The notes: generated from the letters alone by a model not told the origin. Counted from the first letter of the stretch, positions 1 to 7,342 are shown. The stretch: 14,685 nucleotides of DNA from TH-plancto1 sp031431195 (GCA_031431195.1 JANPCU010000267.1:1-14685); one strand, 5' to 3'. Program-made: numbers and translations.

Positions 1-105
1 CGGATGGCCCCGACAGGGGTGGACGTGGAAGTTGGAGGTGAGGCTCTCTCGCAGTGGCCCGAGCAGCGGCAGGCAGGCCACGTCTCCCCACGCCGGGGCC
101 ATCCG
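1..105. repeat. Imperfect fold-back (inverted) repeat
   Basis: Bases 1-12 (CGGATGGCCCCG) are the exact reverse complement of 94-105, and 22-28 (GACGTGG) of 78-84; the stretch between them, 13-21 against 85-93, pairs only partly. The result is a roughly 28-bp imperfect stem enclosing about 49 bases. Inside it, GTGGCC (54-59) can also pair with GGCCAC (76-81) as an alternative fold. No credible gene overlaps it. It could be a small non-autonomous repeat, a terminator structure of a gene left of the window, or a structured RNA. The left end of the element may lie outside the window. Confidence 0.5.
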
Positions 106-272
106 CCAAGCCTCCTGACCCCGCCACCCGCCGCTTCTGAAAAGTGGCGCTGTCTAAGTCGATGGTTCTGCGATTCCCACGAGTGTCGTCGCCCCCCATC
201 ACCTGACGCGGGGCGGTCTGGGCGGTACGATTCACGTTCACTGAAACTCACCCCCCTGTTCTGAGGATTCTT
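106..272. other. Leader region of the first gene, no gene seen
   Basis: Apart from the fold-back repeat before it, this stretch holds no convincing gene. The open frame 4-264 (+) has no ribosome binding site, runs through the inverted repeat, and its translation is rich in Pro, Arg and Ser with no recognisable domain. Just before the next gene there is GAGGA at 263-267, five bases ahead of the ATG at 273, a good ribosome binding site. I could not identify a convincing -35/-10 pair. Confidence 0.4.
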
Positions 273-2150
273 ATGAAGCGTTTCACGATCCTGCGTTTCG
301 CCGGGCTGGCGAGCTTGCTGCTCCTGCCTGCGGCTTTGATGGCGACCGACAATACGGTTTCTGAGTGGGACGCCAAGGTTGGCTGGACCTCGCTCTTTGA
401 TGGCCAGACGACCACCGGCTGGCGGAACTACAAGCAGGACAAAATCAGCGACGGCTGGAAAGTCGTCGACGGAGCGTTGACCCGGTCGGACCAGGGGGCG
501 GGCGACATCGTGACCGTCGACCAGTACGACAACTTCGAACTCTTGATCGATTACAAGATCGCTCCGGAAGGCAACTCCGGAATCATGTTCCGCGTCACCG
601 AAGACGGCGGGGCTCCGTGGCACAGCGGACCCGAAATCCAGGTCCAGGACAACGTCAAGGGGCACGACCCTCAACTCGCAGGCTGGCTTTATCAGCTCTA
701 TCAGCCCGGCGCTGACTACTTCACGAAGAAGATCCCGGATGCGACCCGTCCCGCTGGGGAGTGGAACCAGATGTATATCCGCATCTGCCAGCAACAGAGC
801 GAAATTCAGATGAACGGCTTCAGCTACTGCAAGTTCCAGATCGGCAGCAAGGACTGGGACGACCGAGTCGCCAAGAGTAAGTTCGCCGCGATGCCCGGAT
901 TCGGCAAGGCGGCTAAGGGGCACATTTGCCTGCAGGACCACGGCAACCTGGTCTCCTATCGCAACATCAAGATTCGCAAACTCCCCGCCGATGGGAAGGT
1001 GCCCGAGCCGGTCACTGGGGAACTGCCCGTGACTGTCGAGAAGGCGTTCCCCGCTCTCGAATGGGCGAACTGGAAGTCCGAGACCGATGATGGCAAGAAC
1101 ATCCCGTTCCGGCCGATCGTCCTCACGCATGCCAACGATGGTTCGAACCGCGTCTTCGTCGCCAGTCAGCAAGGCGTGGTCTACGAGTTCGCCAATGACC
1201 AGAACGCCAAGACCTCCAAGGTGCTGCTCGATATCCAGGACCGCTGTTCCTACTCCGACAAGCAGAACGAAGAGGGCTTCCTCGGGATGGCCTTTCATCC
1301 CCAGTACAAAGAAAACGGCAAGCTCTTCGTCTACTACACCACCAAGCGGCAGCCGCTGCTGTCGATCGTCTCGGAGTTCACCATCGCGAAGGACGGCAAA
1401 GCCACCGAGCGCGAGATCCTGACCGTTCCCCAGCCGTACTGGAACCACAACGGCGGGACGCTGTGCTTTGACAAGGACGGCATGTTGTTGATCGCTCTGG
1501 GTGACGGAGGAGCGGGCAATGACCCGCACGGCAACGGGCAGAACCTGGGAGTTTGGCTCGGCAAGATCCTGCGGATTGATATCGATCACCACGACGAGGG
1601 GAAAGCCTACTCCGTGCCAAAGAACAACCCGTTCGTCGGCCAGGACGGTGCCCTCCCCGAGATCTACTCGCTCGGCTGGCGGAACCCCTGGCGTCTGGCG
1701 GTCGACAGCAAAACCGGAGACATCTGGTGTGCCGATGTTGGCCAGAACCTCTACGAAGAGATCAACATCATCACCAGCGGCAGCAACCACGGCTGGAGCC
1801 GCCGCGAGGGCACGCACCCCTTCGGCACCCAGGCCACCGACGCCAACCCCGACATGGTCGAACCCGTCTGGGAATACGACCACATGGTCGGCAAGTCAAT
1901 CACCGGCGGCACCGTCTATCGCGGCTCAGCTGTCCCCGCACTGGCTGGCAAATATGTCTACGCCGACTACGTCAGCGGCAAGGTCTGGGCTTTGACCTAC
2001 GACGCAGCTGCGAAGAAGGTGACGGGGAACGAATCGATCAGCGGCAACGGGCTGCCGATCCTGTCGTTCGGTGAAGACGAGAAGGGCGAGGTCTACTTCC
2101 TCGTCGTCGCCGCCGATGGACATGGGATCTACCGGTTCAAGGGAAAGTAA
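273..2150 (+). CDS. Secreted DUF1080 + PQQ-type glucose/sorbosone dehydrogenase fusion
   Basis: A 625-residue exported two-domain protein. Residues 1-24 form a Sec signal peptide with a Leu-rich core and an ALMA end. Residues about 36-237 match DUF1080 (3-keto-disaccharide hydrolase/LamG-like fold; seen in SLFDGQTTTGW, GNSGIMFRV, and QDHGNLVSYRNIKIRKL at the end). Residues about 275-622 are a six-bladed beta-propeller of the glucose/sorbosone dehydrogenase (GSDH, soluble PQQ-dependent) family. HNGG (392-395) carries the histidine matching the catalytic base, GDGG (410-413) lies in the calcium/PQQ region, and LGWRNPWR (467-474) holds the conserved arginine. By family it would oxidise or bind sugars in the periplasm or outside the cell; the DUF1080 half probably binds or processes glycans. 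Ribosome binding site GAGGA at 263-267. A hairpin follows at 2167-2195. The substrate cannot be told from sequence. Confidence 0.93.
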   Translation: MKRFTILRFAGLASLLLLPAALMATDNTVSEWDAKVGWTSLFDGQTTTGWRNYKQDKISDGWKVVDGALTRSDQGAGDIVTVDQYDNFELLIDYKIAPEGNSGIMFRVTEDGGAPWHSGPEIQVQDNVKGHDPQLAGWLYQLYQPGADYFTKKIPDATRPAGEWNQMYIRICQQQSEIQMNGFSYCKFQIGSKDWDDRVAKSKFAAMPGFGKAAKGHICLQDHGNLVSYRNIKIRKLPADGKVPEPVTGELPVTVEKAFPALEWANWKSETDDGKNIPFRPIVLTHANDGSNRVFVASQQGVVYEFANDQNAKTSKVLLDIQDRCSYSDKQNEEGFLGMAFHPQYKENGKLFVYYTTKRQPLLSIVSEFTIAKDGKATEREILTVPQPYWNHNGGTLCFDKDGMLLIALGDGGAGNDPHGNGQNLGVWLGKILRIDIDHHDEGKAYSVPKNNPFVGQDGALPEIYSLGWRNPWRLAVDSKTGDIWCADVGQNLYEEINIITSGSNHGWSRREGTHPFGTQATDANPDMVEPVWEYDHMVGKSITGGTVYRGSAVPALAGKYVYADYVSGKVWALTYDAAAKKVTGNESISGNGLPILSFGEDEKGEVYFLVVAADGHGIYRFKGK

Positions 2151-2166
2151 TCTGAGGCTCTGGTGC

Positions 2167-2195
2167 GGGACGGGCCGATCGATGTTCCCCGTCCC
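2167..2195. terminator. Hairpin after the sugar dehydrogenase gene
   Basis: GGGACGGG (2167-2174) pairs perfectly with CCCGTCCC (2188-2195) around a 13-base loop, 16 bases after the stop codon. There is no T-run, so it is not a classical intrinsic terminator; it may stabilise the 3' end of the mRNA. The GGACGGG core resembles the REP-like palindromes elsewhere in the window, but the loop is much larger and the GTAG header is missing. Confidence 0.4.
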
Positions 2196-2294
2196 GACTG
2201 CCAGTTCAGCTTCCGGTCTGGAGAGCGGCACGGCGTCAGCCTGCCGAGTTTTGCGAATGACGGGTCACCCTGTCCCGATCCTCAGGTTGAACGG

Positions 2295-2660
2295 ATGAAA
2301 GACACAAGCCACCACGATGAGAAATTCGCCCGGATGACATTCTCTTCGGTCTACCCTCACTATCTCGCGAAAGTCGAGAAGAAGGGGCGATCAAAAGCAG
2401 AACTGCATCAAGTTATTCAGTGGCTGACAGGCTTCGATGAGCGTGCGATCCAAGAGCAGATCGAACGCAAAACAACGTTTGAGCAGTTCTTTCAGCAGGC
2501 CAAGCTCAATCCCAATGCCCACCTGATCACCGGTGTCATCTGTGGTTATCGGGTGGAGGAGATTAAGAATCCACTGACTCAGAAGGTCAGATATCTGGAC
2601 AAGCTGGTCGATGAATTGGCGAAAGGTCGAATCATGGAAAAGATATTGCGCGCTGGGTAA
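2295..2660 (+). CDS. DUF2200 family protein
   Basis: A 121-residue cytoplasmic protein matching DUF2200 along its whole length. Diagnostic stretches are MTFSSVYPHYLAKVEKKGRS (14-33), IQWLTGF (41-47), LNPNAHLITGVICGYRVEEI (71-90) and YLDKLVDELAKGRIMEKILR near the C-terminus. Family members are usually about 115-120 residues, so the ATG at 2295 fits; an in-frame ATG at 2163 would add 44 residues unlike the family and was not used. The site before the ATG is weak (AGG, 8 bases upstream). No molecular function is known for the family. The base composition looks somewhat more AT-rich than its neighbours (judged by eye), which would fit a laterally moved gene. Confidence 0.88.
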   Translation: MKDTSHHDEKFARMTFSSVYPHYLAKVEKKGRSKAELHQVIQWLTGFDERAIQEQIERKTTFEQFFQQAKLNPNAHLITGVICGYRVEEIKNPLTQKVRYLDKLVDELAKGRIMEKILRAG

Positions 2661-2772
2661 GACGAGCTTTACGGGCCGGGTCGCCGAGGTTGTATTGCTC
2701 GGGCAACTTGTCGTGATGCTGCACACCTTTGCAAATATGTCAGCATACGTGCCCGCCCCCACGGAGCAATCC

Positions 2773-3258
2773 ATGCCACGCTTCACCCGTCGACAGTTGC
2801 TGATCGCCATCCCGCTGGGGCTGCTTCTTCTCGCAGCCTTGGCTCTCATCGTGGTCGGAAGCCGAAATGGACTCCGCTCGCGACTGGCTAAGATCCACAT
2901 CGGCATGACACAGGCCGAGGTCGAAGCCATCCTCGGCCCACCGGTGATTCACATGTCCAGAACGAACGGACGAGGCCACCTGTCCGTCTGGGTCGATCAG
3001 TTCTGGCAAGTCGATGTCATCACTGGTCCCGATGGTCGCGTCGAGAGAGTCAGCTGTGCGCCGTCAGACAGCGCATACCATCGAACCATCGGTCGACTGA
3101 TGTCGCTGCTGGGCAACACAAAGTGTCGGGAATCCTTTGAGCCGCATCAGATTCCGTCCGTAGTTCGCACAGACAGGAATGCCTGTGAGACTGATCGATC
3201 TGCGGGGCAAACTGGCCTGTCTGGCTTTCTTTTCCGGCGAGTGGCCAGTGATGGCTAA
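2773..3258 (+). CDS. Membrane-anchored BamE/SmpA-like small protein
   Basis: A 161-residue protein. Residues 1-9 are basic, about 8-29 form one hydrophobic segment (LLIAIPLGLLLLAALALIVV), and the rest would lie outside the membrane. Residues 38-58 (LAKIHIGMTQAEVEAILGPP) carry the 'G-M-x-x-x-E-V-x-x-x-L-G-x-P' signature of the SmpA/OmlA/BamE-like fold, followed by beta-rich sequence with VWVDQFWQVDV and GPDGRV. I recall similar short planctomycete proteins with a C-terminus like RLxxxLG, matching residues 107-115 here (IGRLMSLLG). The last ~46 residues look unlike the rest and may be read-through past a lost ancestral stop. The frame is also open further upstream (ATG at 2716), but the ATG at 2773 places the hydrophobic segment at the N-terminus. 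Function unknown. Confidence 0.72.
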   Translation: MPRFTRRQLLIAIPLGLLLLAALALIVVGSRNGLRSRLAKIHIGMTQAEVEAILGPPVIHMSRTNGRGHLSVWVDQFWQVDVITGPDGRVERVSCAPSDSAYHRTIGRLMSLLGNTKCRESFEPHQIPSVVRTDRNACETDRSAGQTGLSGFLFRRVASDG

Positions 3259-3272
3259 CCCGTAGAGCGAAC

Positions 3273-3301
3273 CCCGAGGTCCGTTCTGCGCGGACCTCGG
3301 G
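3273..3301. terminator. GC-rich 11-bp hairpin at a convergent junction
   Basis: CCCGAGGTCCG (3273-3283) and CGGACCTCGGG (3291-3301) form a perfect 11-bp stem with a 7-base loop, 14 bases after the stop of the BamE-like gene. The next gene to the right ends toward it on the other strand, at 3450. There is no T-tract on either side. It probably acts as a strong bidirectional 3'-end structure. Confidence 0.55.
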
Positions 3302-3449
3302 AGCTGGATCCAAGAGGCTTCCTGGGACTGCTCTTCTCAACCGATTGTGAACACGCTTGTCATGTTGTATTTCTTAGGAACTGCTCGCTTTCATTCGCGA
3401 CCAGTGGTACTGCTCCCCTTGGTTCTACCTCGGGAAGCAGCCCTCGCTG

Positions 3450-4391
3450 TCAGAGGGGACTCACCTGTTGAGACGATGTCGAGTGCCCGCTGGCGTGTTC
3501 AATCGCCGGCCCCGCACCTTCTCCCACGTACACCGCCGGGGTCTGTTCCACCGTGCCGATTTGGCCATAGTCCTGATAGACGACCTGCGTCACAGCTGGC
3601 TGAATTGCTGCGGGACAACGGGGTGGCGCTGGACCATTCGAGAGGCGAACCTGACGGATCTCGGTCAACCACTTCTCGGCGTCCTTCATCTTCGGATCCT
3701 TGCGCAGAGCCAGTTCTAGCTGCGCCTCGGCCTCGGCCAGCTGGCCTGAGTCCTTCAGGATCAAGGCGGTGTTGTAGTGTCCCGCCGCGTCACCGACGCA
3801 TTGGACGAAATGCACTTGAGCAGCGGCTGGCTGGCCCGCATGGACCAGGGCGACCGCCAAGTGATAGAGGATCGTTTTGTCTTCCGGCTGGCCCTGCGAA
3901 GCCAGAGTCAGCTCTTGGACAGCTGCGGTCCAGTCCTTGGCTGCGGCGCGACACTGGCCGATCCCGCTATGGGCAATCGCGGACTGGGGATCGAGCTGAA
4001 GAGCCCGGCGAAATCCCTGTTCAGCTTCGTCGAGTTGTCCACCCGCGAGATCGACTCGGGCGACGCCCAGCGCCGCTTCGACACTCTTGGGGCGTGTCGC
4101 CAGTACCTCGGAGTAGTGCTTGCGAGCCTCGGGGAGATTGCCGGTCTCCTCCATCCAAAGTGCATAGCGGAGCTTCAGCGGGTTCGGGTCAGTCAACTTT
4201 TTAAGAGGGACTTCGTCTTCTTCGTCCACGGCTTGCTGCTGGTACGTGGCAGTCGGTTGGGAGAACGGGTTCCAACTCGACTGTCCAGCTGGCCCCCTGT
4301 TCGCATCTGGGCGTCCAGGAATCACACATCCAGCACACCCGAACCCCAATGCCAGGGCGAGTACGGAAGTCGGCCAGGACTTGAGCAACAT
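3450..4391 (-). CDS. TPR-repeat lipoprotein (TadD-like in general plan)
   Basis: A 313-residue exported protein. The N-terminus has a hydrophobic segment (8-18) followed by FGCAGC (17-22), giving a possible lipidated cysteine at 22 or 19; the lipobox is not canonical at -3. After a Gln/Pro-rich linker (about 35-65), residues about 72-237 carry roughly five tetratricopeptide repeats, for example GNLPEARKHYSEVLATRP, GQLDEAEQGFRRALQLDP and GQLAEAEAQLELALRKDP. The C-terminal ~65 residues are low-complexity. TPR lipoproteins act as scaffolds in envelope complexes such as pilus or secretion assembly. It is second in an operon with the AAA+ ATPase, whose stop lies 39 bases upstream. GGAGAG six bases ahead of the ATG supports the start. 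A specific Tad/T2SS role is inference from position. Confidence 0.85.
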   Translation of the reverse strand: MLLKSWPTSVLALALGFGCAGCVIPGRPDANRGPAGQSSWNPFSQPTATYQQQAVDEEDEVPLKKLTDPNPLKLRYALWMEETGNLPEARKHYSEVLATRPKSVEAALGVARVDLAGGQLDEAEQGFRRALQLDPQSAIAHSGIGQCRAAAKDWTAAVQELTLASQGQPEDKTILYHLAVALVHAGQPAAAQVHFVQCVGDAAGHYNTALILKDSGQLAEAEAQLELALRKDPKMKDAEKWLTEIRQVRLSNGPAPPRCPAAIQPAVTQVVYQDYGQIGTVEQTPAVYVGEGAGPAIEHASGHSTSSQQVSPL

Positions 4392-4430
4392 GGCGGACTC
4401 TCCAGAAACACTCAGATCTCGACAAAGGGA

Positions 4431-5783
4431 TCAGGCAGCCCGACGCTCCCCATCCCAGCCCAGTCGTTTGGCGGCGGTCAACAGCAGATCCGCCCGCGCA
4501 CGTACGGTCTCCTTCTGTATTCGGCAGATCGTCTCGACCACCTGCAATAGATTGTGCGGGTCAGAGCATTTGGGGGGATTTTGCGGGCTGTAGCATTGGC
4601 TGAACAGCTCCTCGACCCCCGACTCATCGACCTCGATCCGCTGCCGAAGTCCCGCCTCGAACAGCAGCGTCGAGAACCGATCTCGATCAGGGGCCGGGAG
4701 TTGCACTCGGCACCGGACCCGTCGCGCGACAGGTGTGGGGAGGGCTGGAGCATCCTCGCCCGCGACCAGCACTAACCACGAGTCGACCGGCAGATTCAGC
4801 CGACGCCCCGAGGGCAGCATCACCGTATCCGTCTGTTGCTCCAGCGGCTGAAGCCAGCGATTCATTAACTCCGTAAACGACCCCGGCTGCCGCCCCAGGT
4901 CATCGACAATCAGCATGCCGCCATTCGCGAGGACATGAAACGGGGCGAGCAGACTCCCCCCCGCCCCAGAGTTCCGAATCTCAAATGACTCCCGCGACAG
5001 TTCCGCAGACACCGTCACCACGGGTCGCCGGATTCGCCGCCAACGAGTATCGGTGACGGGAGACCAGTCGCTCGACTCCGCAGGAGACACCTCGTCGAGT
5101 GGTCGATGCACCGAGGGCTCGAACACGCGCAGGAAGCCCTCCTCGATCCAAATCGCATACGGCACATAGACCGCTTCCGAGGACTGTTCGATCAGCTGCG
5201 CAAGTCGGCTGGCCAGCAGAGTCTTGCCGTTCCCCGACTGCCCACTGAGCAGCAGTGAACCCCCAGTCGCCAGCGCCAATTGCAGATCGGATAGAGTGGC
5301 TTCATCCAGGCAGACCCCAGTCAGCGCCGACAGCAGGTCGTCCTGCGAAATCCCCGAGCCATCCCATCGCTGCTTACGGCACTGTTCGGCATAGTCGGTT
5401 AAGGAAACGGGAGCGGGCCCCAGATACCGCGAGAGCGCAAACGCCTCGCAGGCCCGACTACGACCACTCGGGGTCAGTGAGATCTTTCCGCTGGCCGCGA
5501 TCTCGTTGTAGGACGGGCCCATTGGCCCGTCCGTCCCCGCTGGAACTTCATCACCTGCGCCAGCGACAACAATACAGCCCTGCCCGACTAACGAACAAAC
5601 AATCTCCTGCATCACGCTAGGCGAAAGCCGCATCTGGCGGGCCAACCACACCCCATCCGCCGCGCCGCGGGGATGCAAATGCTTCAGTGCCAGATCTTCC
5701 AACACTTTTGCCGGAACCCCGCACGCCGCCACATCGACAGGACAGCCAGGGACGCATGTTGAGGACAATTCAAAATCCGACAT
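4431..5783 (-). CDS. AAA+ ATPase with N-terminal winged-helix-like region
   Basis: A 450-residue cytoplasmic ATPase. Residues about 20-112 look like a winged helix (VLEDLALKHLH, LARQMRLSPSVMQEIVCSLV, ISLTPSGRSRACEAF), followed by YLGPAPVSLTDY (120-131). The AAA+ core has Walker A GQSGNGKT (181-188), Walker B GMLIVDDLGR (289-298), and a downstream arginine cluster VARRVRCRV (352-360) in the region of the second-sensor/arginine-finger motifs. It is related at a distance to MoxR/chaperone-type ATPases; similar planctomycete proteins occur near pilus or secretion genes (recollection, not searched). Residues about 83-92 (GTDGPMGPSY) are encoded by a REP-like palindrome, apparently in the wing loop. 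GGAGGA lies very close (2 bases) to the ATG. The first gene of a two-gene operon, with the 30-bp triple-palindrome element at 5851-5880 upstream. Confidence 0.87.
   Translation of the reverse strand: MSDFELSSTCVPGCPVDVAACGVPAKVLEDLALKHLHPRGAADGVWLARQMRLSPSVMQEIVCSLVGQGCIVVAGAGDEVPAGTDGPMGPSYNEIAASGKISLTPSGRSRACEAFALSRYLGPAPVSLTDYAEQCRKQRWDGSGISQDDLLSALTGVCLDEATLSDLQLALATGGSLLLSGQSGNGKTLLASRLAQLIEQSSEAVYVPYAIWIEEGFLRVFEPSVHRPLDEVSPAESSDWSPVTDTRWRRIRRPVVTVSAELSRESFEIRNSGAGGSLLAPFHVLANGGMLIVDDLGRQPGSFTELMNRWLQPLEQQTDTVMLPSGRRLNLPVDSWLVLVAGEDAPALPTPVARRVRCRVQLPAPDRDRFSTLLFEAGLRQRIEVDESGVEELFSQCYSPQNPPKCSDPHNLLQVVETICRIQKETVRARADLLLTAAKRLGWDGERRAA
5508..5537 (+). repeat. REP-like palindrome inside the AAA+ ATPase gene
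   Basis: GTAG (5508-5511) heads a perfect 9-bp stem, GGACGGGCC (5511-5519) with GGCCCGTCC (5524-5532), and a 4-base loop CATT. It matches the palindrome after the DUF1501 gene at 22 of 25 positions over the core, and has the same 9-bp stem/4-base loop geometry as the copy at 9417-9441. It lies wholly within the coding sequence and keeps the reading frame. Confidence 0.65.
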
Positions 5784-5850
5784 GGTCCTCCAGAGTCCGT
5801 CGACTCCGCCTCCTGCTCACCGCGAGCTGACTCCCCTGGCCAATCCGAAA

Positions 5851-5880
5851 ACTTCGGAAGTCTTCCGAGACTTCGGAAGT
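5851..5880 (-). promoter_or_regulatory. Triple-palindrome element upstream of the AAA+ ATPase operon (copy 1)
   Basis: The + strand reads ACTTCGGAAGT, then CTTCCGAG, then ACTTCGGAAGT: three near-palindromic CTTCSGA units with centres 10 and 9 bp apart, about one helical turn each. Its gene-proximal edge lies 67 bases before the ATG at 5783. It matches copy 2 at 10443-10472 at 28 of 30 positions, in the same orientation relative to its gene. The spacing suits an operator or activator site near a promoter. I could not assign a convincing -10 box. The regulator is unknown. Confidence 0.65.
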
Positions 5881-5939
5881 TTGCGGCGGCTCCCCGGATC
5901 GGCCTGGCTCAATCCAGTCCGCAAGACAACACACCGCCA

Positions 5940-5988
5940 CAGAATCAAAAATATCCAGGAGAGCGGACTCTGTCTGCCGCCCTCCTGG
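5940..5988 (-). terminator. Intrinsic terminator of the secreted-protein gene
   Basis: On the minus strand, just past the stop at 6007, bases 5988-5977 pair with 5966-5955 (CCAGGAG/CTCCTGG plus four more G:C pairs, one mismatch) around a 10-base loop. The minus strand then continues ATATTTTTGATTCTG, which supplies a U-tract. This is a classical rho-independent terminator, so the ATPase operon downstream needs its own promoter, in line with the element at 5851-5880. Confidence 0.8.
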
Positions 5989-6006
5989 ACCGGTATCGCC
6001 CCCGGA

Positions 6007-6675
6007 TTAATTCGCGTTCGAGACTGGTGCCGTGTACTCAATCCTCGGCGGCACTCGCAATGTCTGCTGCTGTTCCAGAATCCAATTCACTTCCTCAGCG
6101 GGACGGCCGGCCGCATGCGTGATACGCAGAGCGACTGGTGCCACCGCATCGGCACCCGCCAGATTAGTTGCAGCCATCTGGACATTCGCCACTCGCAACT
6201 GATTGGCCACTGGATCATTCATCGACTGCACATACAGCTGTCGTTGATCCGCAGGAGCACTCTGCAGAATCCACTGCAACTGCTTCTCTCCGGCCCCGTT
6301 GAGGGCATTCGTCTCCGGATCGAAGTGGTACTCGTACATGGTCGTCGCCATCTGCCAGCCGTTATCGACCTGAGATTGCCACACACCACGCACAGCGGCC
6401 CGATCACCGGTCACGTAAGGATACGGCCAATACTTCTGGGTATGGTATTTGTGGATGAACAGCTGCTTCGGTCCTGTCGGACGCGGCTTCGGTGGCCACA
6501 GCTTGCCGAATTTGTAGACCTGTCGTTCACCGACCGGATCATCGGCGTGCATGGCGTACCACTCCTCAGAACCGCGCCGCGGCCCCTCATCACTGCTGAA
6601 CGGCCAACCCGCCTGGACAGCCGCCGTCGACAAACAGGCCACAGCCGCAATCGCGGCCCAAGTATTTCGTCGCAT
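6007..6675 (-). CDS. Secreted planctomycete protein of unknown function
   Basis: A 222-residue protein with a clear Sec signal peptide (MRRNTWAAIAAVACLSTAAV, likely cut after AVQA at 22). The mature part has a conserved-looking block of aromatics and basics: YKFGKLWPPKPRPTG (54-68), IHKYHTQKYWPYPY (74-87), then GWQMATTMYEYHFDPETNAL (106-125) and a C-terminal half with LRVANVQMAATNLAG and GRPAEEV. I recognise the pattern as a planctomycete-restricted family but know no function. The start at 6675 is chosen for the signal peptide and a strong GGGGGGAA site six bases upstream; the frame stays open up to 7227. It has its own terminator and sits immediately upstream of the ATPase/TPR operon, suggesting a joint envelope role (inference). 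Confidence 0.85.
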   Translation of the reverse strand: MRRNTWAAIAAVACLSTAAVQAGWPFSSDEGPRRGSEEWYAMHADDPVGERQVYKFGKLWPPKPRPTGPKQLFIHKYHTQKYWPYPYVTGDRAAVRGVWQSQVDNGWQMATTMYEYHFDPETNALNGAGEKQLQWILQSAPADQRQLYVQSMNDPVANQLRVANVQMAATNLAGADAVAPVALRITHAAGRPAEEVNWILEQQQTLRVPPRIEYTAPVSNAN

Positions 6676-7140
6676 CAGAGTTCCCCCCGGAACGCGGGCA
6701 CTGCGTGCTTGATCCTTCCGGCGGCGTCCGACAAAGACACTCCGGCGAAAGGCAAACGCGGCCCCTCCAGAGATTTCATCGGCAATCGACCCTGCCGACA
6801 TTGACGAGAACTCCGGAAATGCCGGATGTGCAGGGGATGAGGGCCCCACATCCGCGCTCGACAGAACGTGGGGAAGTCCCCCCAGGCACTTCAGGATCTC
6901 CTCCAAAGAGACCACGCATTTGTCCTCCGTTCCCAGCTCCGCTTGGGACGGAATATTCTCGAAGCTCAGCTTCGCTGTGTACCAATCGACTCGGACCTCG
7001 GCCCATGCGAACAGGTCGAGCCTCGACACGTCGAGATTGCGAAAAACTTTGTGGTTGTCGGAACGCTGAGAGGTCAACTTGTCGGAACGTTCCTTTGCAG
7101 GACCATCGGTGCCAAGAACAAATGTGTCCGAGGTCGCCAT
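6676..7140 (-). other. Possible coding extension or remnant ORF, in frame with the secreted protein
   Basis: The minus strand is open without a stop from 7227 into the secreted protein, and from an ATG at 7140 to 6676 gives 155 codons. The translation between 7140 and about 6870 has features of real protein, with acidic and amphipathic stretches such as RLDLFAWAEVRVDWYTAKLS and VVSLEEILKCLGG; the part nearest the signal peptide (about 6850-6676) does not. No ribosome binding site is seen before 7140, and no family is recognised. It could be a small gene whose stop was lost, a decayed gene, or chance. The opposite-strand frame 6868-7374 is more likely its shadow. Confidence 0.3.
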
Positions 7141-7342
7141 GGGCCGTTTATGGTCTATTCCGTGGTCAAAACGCCAATAGCAGACCATGCGGAGGTTCTT
7201 CCCCACCTGGAAATCCCCTCTTCCCAATTGGCTCCCTCGGCTCCCTTGTCCTCCTGTTCATCGCCTCTGTTGTGGCTGTTGTGGCGGAGGCCGGGGGCGT
7301 TGCGGTGTTCAACCCCTCAACCCCGGCATTCGGCTCGCGGTC
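7141..7342. other. Intergenic stretch without a supported gene
   Basis: No gene is supported here. The part from about 7190 to 7260 is strikingly pyrimidine-rich on the + strand (runs of CCTC, CCCTCTTCCC and similar), followed by a G/T-rich run near 7265-7310. The frames crossing it have no ribosome binding site and no recognisable domains. It probably contains the promoter and leader sequences of the minus-strand gene to the left. Confidence 0.35.

Noticed and set aside
4..264. 86-aa open frame at the left end
   Set aside because: It overlaps the inverted repeat, has no ribosome binding site, and has a Pro/Arg/Ser-rich composition without a domain.
3347..4204. 285-aa open frame on the + strand
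   Set aside because: It lies opposite the TPR lipoprotein gene, is rich in Arg/Pro/Ser, and shows no domain; it is an antisense shadow of GC-rich coding sequence.
5825..5850. Shared GATTGGCC word downstream of both 30-bp elements as a common -10 or second site
   Set aside because: The word lies at different distances from the two elements (about 5 and 30 bases) and is short enough to occur by chance.
5851..5880. CRISPR-like or simple tandem repeat reading of the triple palindrome
   Set aside because: There are only three short units without spacers, occurring at two separate promoters; no array and no cas gene is present.
5782..6804. 340-aa open frame on the + strand
   Set aside because: It runs through the 30-bp element, the minus-strand terminator and the opposite strand of the secreted-protein gene, with no recognisable domain.
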